From Actinomadura coerulea (GTDB lineage: Bacteria > Actinomycetota > Actinomycetes > Streptosporangiales > Streptosporangiaceae), in NCBI RefSeq assembly GCF_014208105.1, contig NZ_JACHMQ010000001.1:2666001-2730000 (forward strand): 64,000 nt of DNA, read 5' to 3'. The position numbers were made by a program, and so were the translations under genes. The notes beneath the pieces are model-generated. The model did no database searches and was not told where the DNA came from. It saw only the letters and a program-made list of their open reading frames with translations. Within the stretch, counting starts at the first letter, position 1, and each line of letters starts with the position of its first letter. Below, one piece after another: positions 1-8,234 of the stretch.

Positions 1-281
1 CACGTGGCACCCGAACTCGGCTGGCGCTAAAGGAGACGCCCAGCCGGCCCTATCCGCCGTAGGGCCGCCCTCCCACCTCACGACCGTGGTGGGGTGGACG
101 TGGACCGAGTGCTCGCCGCGTCGGTCAGGACGGCTGGACTCGGGTCGAAGAGGGCGGGGGCCTGCGCCGGGTACGTCCAGCCGCACCCGTAGCCCGCGCA
201 TCTGGTGGGACTTCGCGGCTCGGCCGGACCGGCCCTCACACGCCTGGCTGACGCGGAAGCCTTCGGTCTGGGCGGCGGGGA
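1..281. other. no supported gene
   Basis: No open frame here has a recognisable domain or a credible ribosome binding site. The stretch lies downstream of the kinase gene on the minus strand. It may hold the 3' end of a decayed gene, but nothing can be supported from sequence alone. Confidence 0.5.
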
Positions 282-1823
282 TCAGTCGGCAGCCACGGGG
301 AGCAGCGAGTACAGGGTCTGGCCCTGGTAGTCCGCTCCGCCGGACACCTCGAAGTTGCCTTGGAAGGTGAACTCGCCGTGCACGAAATTGAGTCCCCTCC
401 AGGGGCGCTCGTCATTGCCGATGTTCACGTGGTAAGCGGTGCAACGTCCGATTTCGGGCTTTCCGTTCTCGGGAAGGCCGCCCTCGCAGGCGGACCAGAC
501 CTGGAAGATGACGTTGTCGTGCTCGGCACCGCTGATGTCGATGGCGGCGCCCTTCCCGTCGGTGACCTTGATGTCCATGTTGAGGCCGACCTTGAGCCGC
601 ACCTTGCGGCCGATGTTGTTCTTCAGGAACGAGCCGAAGCCGGAGCGGCCCTCGCTCAGATCGGAGACCGACCCCTCGAACGACGGCCGGGGGTCGGCGG
701 TCACCGTCGCGCCTGCGGCGGTGCGGCCGGTGGGCGTCCGGTCGCCGTCGTCGCCGTCCCCACCGCCGATGTAGCGGAAGGCGACCGCCGATCCCAGGAC
801 CAGGACGGCGGCCGCGGCGCCGGCGATGACGCCTGCGCGGCGCGGCCTCCCCGTCTTCCCGTGGCCGTCCGGTACCAGTCCCTGCCGCACCGCTGTCGCC
901 ACGTCCGCCGGGACTGGCTGCCCTGCCAGCGCGGTGATGTTCTGGTAGGCGGAGTCACTGGCGAACCCCTCCTGGAGGCCGCCTGGGGCGGCGGGGCGGT
1001 CGCCGGAATCGGCTCTGGATGTTCGCGCAGGTGCCCCGCATGCCACGGCCAGTTCTTGTGCGGTGGGCCGATCAGCGGGGTTCTTGGCCATCGCCGCTGC
1101 CAGCGGTGCGGCGAGCTCGGCGGGCAGCCCGGCCAGGTCGGGTTCGTCGTTGATGGTGCGCAGCAGCACCGCCTCGACCGGACCTGCCCCGAACGGCGGA
1201 CGGCCAGTGGCGGCGTAGGCGATCGTCACCCCGAGGGAGAACACATCGGCGGGCGGCCCGAACGCCTGCTCGCGCAGAACTTCGGGCGCGACGTAGCCGG
1301 GGGTGCCGTTCCAGCCCCCGGTGCGGGTGATCTGCGTCTGGTCCTCACCCCGCGCGATCCCGAAGTCGATCAGTCTGGGGGCGTCGGGGGCCAGCACCAC
1401 ATTGGAGGGTTTGACGTCGCGGTGCTCCACCCCTTGGGCGTGCACCTCGCCCAGACCCGTGGCCAGCGCGGCCAGCAGCCGCACGCAGGTGCCGGCGGGA
1501 GGCGCGCCGAACCGCTGCACGGCCTGCCGCAGCGTCGGGCCGGGCACATACTCGGTGGCCAGCCAGAACGGCTCCTCGATCAGGCCTGAGGCGACCATCG
1601 CCGCCGCATACCGGCTGCGCACCCGCGCCACGGTCTGCGCTTCCCGCCGGAACCGCGCCAGCACCTGCGGGTCGTCCAACCCCTCGCGCACGACCTTCAA
1701 CGCGATGTGCCGGCCGCCTCCGGCCAGCGCCAGGTAGACCAGCCCCATCCCGCCCTCGCCCAACCGGCCCAGCAGCGGATAGCCGCCGATCGCGGCCGGA
1801 TCAGCCGGACGCAGTGGCTGCAC
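282..1823 (-). CDS. membrane-anchored serine/threonine protein kinase (Pkn type)
   Basis: This is a eukaryotic-type Ser/Thr kinase of about 513 residues. The N-terminal kinase domain (about residues 10-265) has the glycine loop GEGGMG, the ATP-binding lysine in ALKVV, the catalytic loop HRDVKPSN, the DFG magnesium loop and an APE motif. A juxtamembrane linker follows, then one hydrophobic segment (about residues 328-352) and an outer domain of about 150 residues containing two cysteines. This is the usual layout of actinobacterial Pkn receptors: kinase inside, sensor outside. The outer domain is not a PASTA domain and I do not recognise it. The GTG start at 1823 is preferred because GGGGG lies 6 nt upstream and the protein then begins VQPLRP, like relatives. 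A longer TTG frame starts at 1838. Its substrate cannot be read from the context. Confidence 0.88.
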   Translation of the reverse strand: MQPLRPADPAAIGGYPLLGRLGEGGMGLVYLALAGGGRHIALKVVREGLDDPQVLARFRREAQTVARVRSRYAAAMVASGLIEEPFWLATEYVPGPTLRQAVQRFGAPPAGTCVRLLAALATGLGEVHAQGVEHRDVKPSNVVLAPDAPRLIDFGIARGEDQTQITRTGGWNGTPGYVAPEVLREQAFGPPADVFSLGVTIAYAATGRPPFGAGPVEAVLLRTINDEPDLAGLPAELAAPLAAAMAKNPADRPTAQELAVACGAPARTSRADSGDRPAAPGGLQEGFASDSAYQNITALAGQPVPADVATAVRQGLVPDGHGKTGRPRRAGVIAGAAAAVLVLGSAVAFRYIGGGDGDDGDRTPTGRTAAGATVTADPRPSFEGSVSDLSEGRSGFGSFLKNNIGRKVRLKVGLNMDIKVTDGKGAAIDISGAEHDNVIFQVWSACEGGLPENGKPEIGRCTAYHVNIGNDERPWRGLNFVHGEFTFQGNFEVSGGADYQGQTLYSLLPVAAD

Positions 1824-2116
1824 GGTGCACCCCCGCAAACAACAAGATCATGGCGCGCATGATCGCAGTCCCGTCGGTCCCGTGTCATATCGGTTTTCCG
1901 CACCGACGATCGAATGGCGCATCAAGGATGCGAGCACCGGCTGGCCATGCCACGGGGCGGCTGACGTGGAGGAAGCTGTTCGCTTGACGACATGCTCACC
2001 TCCCCCGCCCTCCGTCAAGACCGGCGTGAACGCGGGCAAGCACCGGCCGGTCGCCTCGTTCTACCGGCGCCCACGCTGATGTGGCCATCTAGGGACCGGC
2101 CCGTAACTGTTGCTTG
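1824..2116. other. intergenic region, nothing recognised
   Basis: About 290 bases separate the kinase start from the end of the acetyltransferase gene, both on the minus strand. It presumably contains the kinase promoter. I see no convincing -35/-10 pair and no coding frame with known motifs. Confidence 0.4.
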
Positions 2117-2644
2117 TCACTGGGCAGCGGCGTGCAGGTCCCGGATGTACCAGTCGAAGCGTGTCCCGTCCTTGCCGTGCGTCGGTTCGCCGGGGGTGAA
2201 CCCCGCCCGCCGCGCGACTGCGGCAGAAGCGGGATTCTCCGGCTCCACCTGGATCACCGCTTCCACCCCGCCCTCACTCGCCGCGTACTGGGACGCCAGC
2301 AGGACCGCACGGGTCGCCAGACCACGGCCCCGCCAGAGCAGATAGAGGCCATAGGCGACATTCACCTGGCCGGGCGCCAGCCCCTCTCCTTCGAACCGCA
2401 AGTCGACCGTGCCCGCGAGCACCCCGTCAGCACCCAGCCGGATGCCGAACGCGCGCAGTGGCCTGGTGGTCTCCCACTGCTCCCGGCAGTGCCGGAAGTA
2501 CGCTTCGACGCCCTCCCGCGTGCCGGGACAGCCGTTGAGCCAACGAACGAGCAACTCATCCTCCCCCGCGAGGTGCGCCTCCACATCGTCCAGGCGCAAA
2601 GGGGACAGAGTGATGATCTCGTCGGACAGCTTCACCTCATGCAT
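2117..2644 (-). CDS. GNAT-family N-acetyltransferase
   Basis: This protein of about 175 residues has the fold signature of acetyl-CoA-dependent N-acetyltransferases. The acetyl-CoA loop appears as WRGRGLATRAV, and the late element ENPASAAVARRAGF is the typical final helix of the family. The early segment LSPLRLDDVEAHLAGEDE resembles RimJ/RimL-like members that acetylate protein N-termini or small amines. The ATG at 2644 (MHEVKLSDE) is chosen by resemblance to family N-termini. An upstream in-frame ATG at 2713 has a better Shine-Dalgarno sequence (GGAGGG), so a 23-residue extension is possible. The gene ends next to an IS5-type transposase remnant. The substrate is unknown. Confidence 0.8.
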   Translation of the reverse strand: MHEVKLSDEIITLSPLRLDDVEAHLAGEDELLVRWLNGCPGTREGVEAYFRHCREQWETTRPLRAFGIRLGADGVLAGTVDLRFEGEGLAPGQVNVAYGLYLLWRGRGLATRAVLLASQYAASEGGVEAVIQVEPENPASAAVARRAGFTPGEPTHGKDGTRFDWYIRDLHAAAQ

Positions 2645-2786
2645 CCAGTGATTCTTGACGCCAGAGCCCCGCCACACCATCGGATTCTGCGTGAGATCAC
2701 GCGGAGTTCCCATGGAACCCTCCGCCGGAGAACCGGCCCCTGCCGGTCGCGGCGGCGCCTGGTTCCCACCCCGCGACCACACCATT

Positions 2787-3105
2787 GCCAAGCGCTCGAA
2801 GAACTACCGGCACTCCACCGACCACCAGGTCGTCATCGATGCCGGCACCCGCCTGGTCGTCGTGGTCGACACGCCGCTCGCCAGGAACCGCAACCACTGC
2901 AAGGCGTGGGAGGAGTCCGACGCCATGGCTGCGGTCGGCAAGACCACCAGGCCAACAGCGGATGCCCAGGCACCGGACTGGTCCTCCAGCGCCGCCGCAA
3001 GCGCGGCTGAACCGAACTCCCGGACTGGAAGGAAGAACACGACCAGCTCCACAGGCAGATCCGCGCAACGCGCGGAGCACGCCGTTCCCGGCATGGAAGG
3101 ATTAC
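2787..3105 (+). pseudogene. degenerate IS5-family transposase, C-terminal half
   Basis: This is a DDE transposase remnant readable only across three frames. Frame one gives KNYRHSTDHQVV and NRNHCKAWEES (about 2790-2945). A second gives GCPGTGLVLQRRRKRG (to about 3008). A third gives ELPDWKEEHDQLHRQIRA (to about 3075). These match the central and C-terminal blocks of actinobacterial IS5-type transposases in the correct order. The N-terminal part and the C-terminal end are missing, so the element is inactive. It abuts the immunity-like gene at 3102. Confidence 0.75.
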
Positions 3106-3473
3106 TTGGGGTCGAGATCAAAACGATCGATCAGGACAGACAGATCGAACACCAGCATCATCGAGAACATCTCATCTTCGACGAGCTTGCGAAAGATGCC
3201 TCTAGCGCAGGCCTCTTCCTGTTCCTTATTATGCTGCAGGTTGACCACCGTAACCACTACAGGGTACTGCGAGAAAGCAATCCCATAGTCGTCATCAAAG
3301 TCATGTGGAGCTTCCACCTGAACTTTATTGGAGCCGCTCCTGCCCGCGAAGGCGATGCCGTCACCACCTCCACCAACTGAACCTAGTTGACACTCGGCTG
3401 CCGCTTCGATCGCGGCGAGCTCCGGCTCACCCACTTCAGGGATGCGCAAAAAAATCTGATAGTAACTACTCAT
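3102..3473 (-). CDS. putative immunity protein for the adjacent CdiA-type nuclease
   Basis: This is a 123-residue acidic protein with no signal peptide or membrane segment. I do not recognise its family. The case for immunity is positional: its ATG (3473) overlaps the last bases of the toxin gene by 8 nt in the same orientation, exactly where polymorphic toxin loci carry the cognate antitoxin. Its base composition is lower in GC than neighbouring housekeeping-like genes, which is common for immunity genes moved by transfer. Its 3' end runs into an IS5 remnant, so the last few residues (FDLDPK) may not be native. Specific neutralisation of the 3466-4350 nuclease is inference. Confidence 0.55.
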   Translation of the reverse strand: MSSYYQIFLRIPEVGEPELAAIEAAAECQLGSVGGGGDGIAFAGRSGSNKVQVEAPHDFDDDYGIAFSQYPVVVTVVNLQHNKEQEEACARGIFRKLVEDEMFSMMLVFDLSVLIDRFDLDPK

Positions 3474-4350
3474 ACCACTCCCCTGGCCACTGAATGTCGT
3501 ACCCGTCTCCGATGATTCTGATAGTGCGCATCCGTTCCGGATTTATTCGCAGAAACCTATCCAAACCCAAGCGGGCAGTCTCTTCCTCCAGACCGCTTCC
3601 ACGCGCGTCCACGATTGCATCCTCGGCCTGCCCCTTAGCCGAGTTCAGAGCGTTCTTCACAGTATTGGACCCGGCTCCCTCTCTCAAGCTCTTGAACTCG
3701 GCAGGCCGCCCGTCCAGGAGGGCGTCGGGTGTCCGCACACCAGGTTCTTCTGACTCACGAAGAGCCTTCACCACGCATCCCTCGGAGACCAGCAAATCCG
3801 CGATGCGCCGCTCGGCAGAATCAAACGACTTTTCCGTCTCGTCGAGAGCACCCACACGACGCTCCACCGCGGAGATCCTGTTGTTATCCTCGCCCTCGGC
3901 GGCAAGCTTCTTTGACAGTCCACCGATCTCCGCTTCCGTGGATTGTTGCTTACCTTCGACAGATTCCGCACCTTCAGCGATGTCCTGAGCATCTCCGGTG
4001 ACATCGGCGCCCACCTTCGAGTCAGCCTCGTCCGCATCCAGAATGCTCCGAGAGACCTCCGCACGGGGCTGAGCAACCTGCCCTTTCTCCACGGGCTGAG
4101 CGGATGAGGAAGTAGCCGTTGTCTCCCGCCCCTCGCGCTGCTGGATGCCGCCTCCCTGCAGGCCAACTTCTCTGAAACCCGTCTGGGCTTGGCGAGCCAG
4201 GGCGGCTTCACGGGCGCCACGGAGGCTCTCAAGGCGGGATGGATACCCAGGGGTACCGGGCCGGTCAACTGGCGGCGGGCGCTCTTGATTCGAGGTCCTG
4301 TCCGTGCCCTCCCCTCCGGTCTCGGAGCCGCCGGACCGGTCGATACCCAC
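3466..4350 (-). CDS. polymorphic toxin, CdiA-type C-terminal PD-(D/E)XK nuclease domain
   Basis: The first 170 of 294 residues are low-complexity, rich in proline, glutamine, serine and charged residues. Residues about 175-294 resemble the CdiA C-terminal tRNase domain. An ERRIADLL helix is followed by the nuclease core TPDALLDG (D209), then EFKS (E218 and K220), then helices around VKNALNSAKGQA and a final strand with IIGDGYDIQW. D209, E218 and K220 fit a PD-(D/E)XK active site, which in studied CdiA toxins cuts tRNA. The GTG start at 4350 is supported by GGAAGG 9 nt upstream and by an in-frame TAG a little further upstream. No delivery domain is attached. A Hint remnant lies upstream (4755-4967), beyond an IS630 remnant, so this is probably the tip of a broken larger toxin. 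The nuclease core looks intact. Confidence 0.72.
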   Translation of the reverse strand: MGIDRSGGSETGGEGTDRTSNQERPPPVDRPGTPGYPSRLESLRGAREAALARQAQTGFREVGLQGGGIQQREGRETTATSSSAQPVEKGQVAQPRAEVSRSILDADEADSKVGADVTGDAQDIAEGAESVEGKQQSTEAEIGGLSKKLAAEGEDNNRISAVERRVGALDETEKSFDSAERRIADLLVSEGCVVKALRESEEPGVRTPDALLDGRPAEFKSLREGAGSNTVKNALNSAKGQAEDAIVDARGSGLEEETARLGLDRFLRINPERMRTIRIIGDGYDIQWPGEWYE

Positions 4351-4534
4351 GCTTGCTGCCCTTCCGCCGGGAGAACGGAGCCGCTATTCGTGACCATTTT
4401 ATCAGCAGACGCGCTACCCGATCACTACGCGCCAGAACGCACTCGGCTGAGACACGACCGTCCTCGTGAACTCCCCCTCACCAGCATCTACTAGTGCCTT
4501 GAGCCAGTAATCCTGCGTTAGTCGGTAAACTGGG

Positions 4535-4755
4535 ATGCCGAGCCTGACGCTGGATCCGGTGGTGTTGTCCCATGAGGAGCGGTCGGCGCTTACCAGGTGA
4601 GTGCGCTGCCGCAAGCCCTTACAGGCTTCCGCGTTGCGGGCGCTGATTGTGCTGCTGTGCGCCGAGGGCGGCGCCTCGGATTGCCCAGGTCGCCGACGCA
4701 GGCTGCAACCTCACGCCACACGGCGTCAAAGCGGCGCTCGCGGTTCCTAGCCGGC
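4535..4755 (+). pseudogene. degenerate IS630-family transposase, N-terminal part
   Basis: Translation from ATG 4535 gives an IS630-like N-terminus (LSHEERSALTR). A TGA at 4598-4600 sits where the family has tryptophan (RW), consistent with a TGG to TGA mutation. The same frame resumes with RCRKPLQASALRALIVLLCAEG. Frame changes then yield RIAQVADAGCN and SKRRSRFLAG, which correspond to the helix-turn-helix and following helix. The catalytic DDE domain is absent. It lies between the Hint remnant and the toxin gene. Confidence 0.65.
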
Positions 4756-4967
4756 CGGGGGGATTCCGCTTGCGGTCGGTGTCGACGGTGAGATGGGCCA
4801 GGTGCTTGCTCCCGTTGCCGGCGATCGGGCCGAGGACCGGTCGCGTCGGCGTCCTGCCGGTGGTCGCGTCGGTCGCCAGAACTTGATCTCCGAGTTCGAT
4901 CTCGTCGATCGGTTGGCGGATCCGGTGGCCATGGGGCACTGGCGCGTACATCCTCGAATGAGGTGCA
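4755..4967 (-). pseudogene. remnant of a Hint (intein-like) pre-toxin domain
   Basis: The minus strand encodes the first half of a Hint self-processing domain as found in polymorphic toxins. It begins CTSF, whose cysteine would be the cleavage nucleophile. After a one-base frame change it continues through GDQVLATDATTGRTPTRPV to GNGSKHLAHLTVDTD. It stops where the IS630 remnant begins, so the C-terminal half (including the usual VHN end) is lost. It is co-oriented with the toxin and immunity genes at 3.1-4.35 kb and probably once belonged to the same polypeptide. Confidence 0.62.
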
Positions 4968-5176
4968 GGCGCGGCGTGCCGGGCTGGGAACGATGCGCCG
5001 CCACCTGGCGGATCCGTTGCCCGGATGGAGTGCCGCATGCAACGCTGAATCGTCATCACAAGAATCTCTTCCGCCTCCAGGCCACCCTCTTGGACTGGAC
5101 GGCGACGACCACGAGGACGGCTAAGGAACCGGCCGGCGCCGGGGTTCCCTGGAAACGGCCAAGAGAAGGGATACAA

Positions 5177-5629
5177 GTGACTGATCACGCACGGGGGACG
5201 GCCGCCTGGCATGGCCGTATCGAGCATGTCCGCGGCGCCGACCTGGACCCCGATACCGCACAGACACCCGGAATGCGTAGGTACGAGGCGATCTCGGGCA
5301 GAAGCGTGGGCTCGGAGCGGCTCTGGATGGGCCGTACCCACGTCGAGCCCGCGACCAACTCCGGCGACCACCACCACGGCGAGGCGGAGACGGCGATCTA
5401 CATCGTCTCCGGGCGCCCGGTCTTCGTCTTCGCCGAAGGGGCCGAGGAGGTCCGCATCGAGACCCGGCCGGGCGACTACATCTTCGTCCCTCCCTTCGTC
5501 CCGCATCGCGAGGAGAACCCTTCTCCTGACGAAGAGGCGATCGTTGTCATCGCACGCAGCACGCAGGAGGGAATCGTGGTCAACCTTCCCAGCCTGTGGG
5601 CGGACGTCGATCGCCCGACGAACGCCTGA
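5177..5629 (+). CDS. cupin-domain protein
   Basis: This is a 150-residue single-domain cupin. The first cupin motif appears as HHHGEAETAIYIVSG and the second as GDYIFVPPFVPHREEN, giving the His/His/Glu and late His metal ligands expected of a small beta-barrel metalloprotein. The GTG at 5177 has GAGAAGGG 6 nt upstream and fixes the start; the open frame continues upstream but without family resemblance. The stop overlaps the next gene's ATG by one base, so the two are translated together. Small cupins of this kind act as isomerases, oxygenases or sensors. No substrate can be assigned here. Confidence 0.82.
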   Translation: MTDHARGTAAWHGRIEHVRGADLDPDTAQTPGMRRYEAISGRSVGSERLWMGRTHVEPATNSGDHHHGEAETAIYIVSGRPVFVFAEGAEEVRIETRPGDYIFVPPFVPHREENPSPDEEAIVVIARSTQEGIVVNLPSLWADVDRPTNA

Positions 5630-7032
5630 TGGCCATGAAGACCGACGAGCACGGGCTGGCCCTCGGGGCGGGCAGCAGCACCGCCGTCGAGCACTACGAC
5701 AACGCCATCCATGAACTGCTGCACTTTCGCCCAGAGGTGGACGTCGAAGCAAAGCGGGCGCTCGAAGCGGATCCCGACTTCCCGCTGGGCAACGTCCTGT
5801 CGGCATACCTCGAACTGCTGAGCACCGAGCCCGACGGCGCGCGGGCGGCGGCGGAGCGGTTCCGGCGCTTCCGGTCGCGCGTGGACGGCTCCGGGCTCCT
5901 TGCACGGGAGCGGGCACACCTCGCGGCGCTCGAGCGCCTGGTGAAGGGCGACTTCCTCGGCTGCGGCCGCCTGCTCGGCAGGATCAGCGAGGAGTACCCG
6001 CGCGACGTCCTCGCGCTGTTCGTCGGCCATCAGATCGACTACTTCACCGGGGACGCCCGCGCACTGCGCGACCGGGTCGGCGGTGCCTTGACGGCATGGA
6101 GCGAGACCGACCGGCATTTCGGCCAGTTGCTCGGAATGTACGCCTTCGGATTGGAGGAGGCGGGCCACTACGACCGATCGGAAGAGGTCGGCCTGCGCGC
6201 GGTCGGCCTCGACCCCAAGGACGTGTGGGGCATCCACGCCGTCGTCCACACCTACGAGATGCAGGGCCGGTTCCGGCAAGGAATCGCCTATATGGACGAG
6301 CGTCTGACCAACTGGTCGACCGGTACGTTCTTCAACGTTCACGCGTGGTGGCACTATGCGCTCTACGCACTGGAGGCCGGAGACACGGCCCGGGCCCTGG
6401 AGATCTACGACGCCGTGCTCCACGGCCCTGATTCGACAGGCACCGCGATGGAACTGCTGGACGCGGCCGCCCTGCTCTGGCGCCTATTTCTCGAAGGCGA
6501 TGACCAGACCGCGAGGTGGAACGCCTTGGCCGACGGCTGGGCGTCCAAAGCCCGGGAGCCTTTCTACGCGTTCAACGACATGCACGCGGTGATGTCCTTC
6601 GTCGGTGCCGGCCGCCTTGGCGACGCCGACCGGCTGATCGCCGACCGCGAGGCCTACCTGTCCGCTCCCCTGCCCGACGTCACCAACCAGGCGATGACCG
6701 CACGCGTCGGCCTTCCGGTCTGCCGCGCTCTGGTGGCCTTCGGCCGCGGCGACCACACCACCGTCGTCGATCTCCTCGCCCCTATCAGGCACCACGTCAA
6801 CGAATTCGGGGGCAGCCACGCGCAGCGCGACGCGGTGCAGAAGACCCTGCTGGAGGCCGCCCTCCGCTCCCGCCGCCTCGATCTGGCCCGCGTCCTGGTC
6901 AGCGAGCGGATCAGCGTACGGCCGTCCAGCCCGTTCAACTGGCTCAAGCACGCCGACGTCGCCGAGGCCCTCGGCGATGCGGCCACCGCGACCACCGCCC
7001 GAACGCACGCGATGAAGCTGCGTCGGCCCTGA
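5629..7032 (+). CDS. TTC38-like tetratricopeptide-repeat protein
   Basis: This soluble helical protein of about 467 residues has degenerate tetratricopeptide repeats. It resembles the TTC38 family, whose members share the FFNVHAWWH-type element seen here after a repeat ending in VHTYEMQGR. No catalytic motif, signal peptide or membrane segment is visible. Its ATG (5629) overlaps the cupin stop codon by one base, and a second ATG lies two codons later. Co-translation with the cupin suggests that the TPR protein serves as a partner or scaffold for it. The biochemical role of TTC38 proteins is not established. Confidence 0.78.
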   Translation: MAMKTDEHGLALGAGSSTAVEHYDNAIHELLHFRPEVDVEAKRALEADPDFPLGNVLSAYLELLSTEPDGARAAAERFRRFRSRVDGSGLLARERAHLAALERLVKGDFLGCGRLLGRISEEYPRDVLALFVGHQIDYFTGDARALRDRVGGALTAWSETDRHFGQLLGMYAFGLEEAGHYDRSEEVGLRAVGLDPKDVWGIHAVVHTYEMQGRFRQGIAYMDERLTNWSTGTFFNVHAWWHYALYALEAGDTARALEIYDAVLHGPDSTGTAMELLDAAALLWRLFLEGDDQTARWNALADGWASKAREPFYAFNDMHAVMSFVGAGRLGDADRLIADREAYLSAPLPDVTNQAMTARVGLPVCRALVAFGRGDHTTVVDLLAPIRHHVNEFGGSHAQRDAVQKTLLEAALRSRRLDLARVLVSERISVRPSSPFNWLKHADVAEALGDAATATTARTHAMKLRRP

Positions 7033-7100
7033 GCTTCCGAAAGCGTGGACGTGGTGGCGTGGTGGCCAGGTAACGGCGGCCAAAGTCGGCCACACCGGGA

Positions 7101-7283
7101 GCGCCCGACATCGCGCCAGAGGCCTCCCGAGTCGAAGTCACCCTGACGCCGGACGGTGACGGCACCGAGCTCACCCTGCGCCACAGCGGTCTTCCCGCCG
7201 TACTCGATGAGGAGACCAGCGACGGCTGGGCACACCTGCTCCATCGTCTGGGGGAAACAGCGGAACGCCAGGAACTCCGCTGA
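7101..7283 (+). pseudogene. C-terminal fragment of an SRPBCC/AHSA1-type protein
   Basis: The frame ending at TGA 7281-7283 reads RVEVTLTPDGDGTELTLRHSGLP and then GWAHLLHRLGETA. This is the C-terminal strand-helix of START-like (SRPBCC, Aha1-type) proteins. The first two thirds of the domain and any start codon are missing, so this is a truncated relic just downstream of the TPR gene. Confidence 0.6.
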
Positions 7284-7418
7284 GCCTGGTCGTTCGGCGG
7301 AGCCACCACAACCGCCGCCGGTTGACGCGTTCCGCCGCTGTCAATACTCCGATGGTCACCGCTTCGCAGGTCCGTGGGAAGACGCGCCGGACCGCCGTGC
7401 GACGGCAGCGTTGCGGCC

Positions 7419-8219
7419 ATGAACGTTCTCGCTGATACCCGCGCCGTGATCGCGGCGGGGACCGTCACCGCCGTCGCGCTGCTGGCACCGCATCACCCCA
7501 CCTACGACCAGGGCTTCGCCCCCGCCTGGGTAACGCTGGCGGGCGTCGTGTTCGCCCTGCTGTTCGCGGTGACGGAACGCGCCTGGGCCGGCCGGATCGC
7601 CGCGGTGCTCCTGCTGTGGGCGGGCGGCGGAGTCGTCCTGGACGGATTCCGCCTCTTCTTCTGGGCGACCGGCATCCCGGCAGGCGACTTCGCCCAGGTC
7701 AACTGGGTCGGCGCGGCCACCCGCGGCACCAGCCTGCTGACCTCGGCCCTGCTGGTACTCGCGCTCGCCCGCCGGGCCCAGGGCCCGTGGCGTGAGCGAC
7801 CGTGGCTCGGCTACACCGCGTTCACACTGGCGTTCCCCTACCCGCTGCTGAAGTTGTACTGGTCGTTCGGCGGCAGCGCCGCCCGTCCGGAGCCGTACAC
7901 CGAAGGCTTCCCGTACATGGAGTCGGTCATGCTGCTGGGCGGAGCGACGCTGGCGCTTGCCCTGGTCCAGCCCTGGGGACGGCGCCTGCCCCGCCTGCCG
8001 CTGCTGGTGCCCGCGTGGGCGGCGACCGGCGCGCTGGTCAGTATGGGCGCGCTCGCCGGTTTCGGCACCCTCGCACAAGCCGCTGGGCTCAGCGACGGCC
8101 CGGTCGACTTCGGCGATCCGCCCACCGTCGCGATGGTCGGCGCGGTCTACGGGTCGTGGCTGCTGTTCGGCCTGGCCCTGGGCGGCGCGACCCTGACCTA
8201 CCAGCGGCTCACCCGCTGA
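7419..8219 (+). CDS. multi-pass membrane protein, unknown function
   Basis: This is a protein of 266 residues with about seven hydrophobic segments, among them the stretches around TVTAVALLAP, VVFALLFAV, ALLVLALA and VYGSWLLFGLALGG. Charged loops are short. No transport or enzyme motif is recognised. The ATG at 7419 is the first plausible start. The gene lies 15 nt upstream of a sensor kinase and response regulator on the same strand. It may therefore be an operon partner or be sensed or controlled by that pair, but this is inference from spacing only. Confidence 0.72.
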   Translation: MNVLADTRAVIAAGTVTAVALLAPHHPTYDQGFAPAWVTLAGVVFALLFAVTERAWAGRIAAVLLLWAGGGVVLDGFRLFFWATGIPAGDFAQVNWVGAATRGTSLLTSALLVLALARRAQGPWRERPWLGYTAFTLAFPYPLLKLYWSFGGSAARPEPYTEGFPYMESVMLLGGATLALALVQPWGRRLPRLPLLVPAWAATGALVSMGALAGFGTLAQAAGLSDGPVDFGDPPTVAMVGAVYGSWLLFGLALGGATLTYQRLTR

Positions 8220-8234
8220 TCTACCCTTCACCCC

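Noticed and set aside
4619..5917. Long minus-strand frame across the cupin gene
   Set aside because: Most of it is antisense to the cupin and TPR genes and has arginine- and proline-rich shadow composition. Only the 4755-4967 part carries real (Hint) signal.
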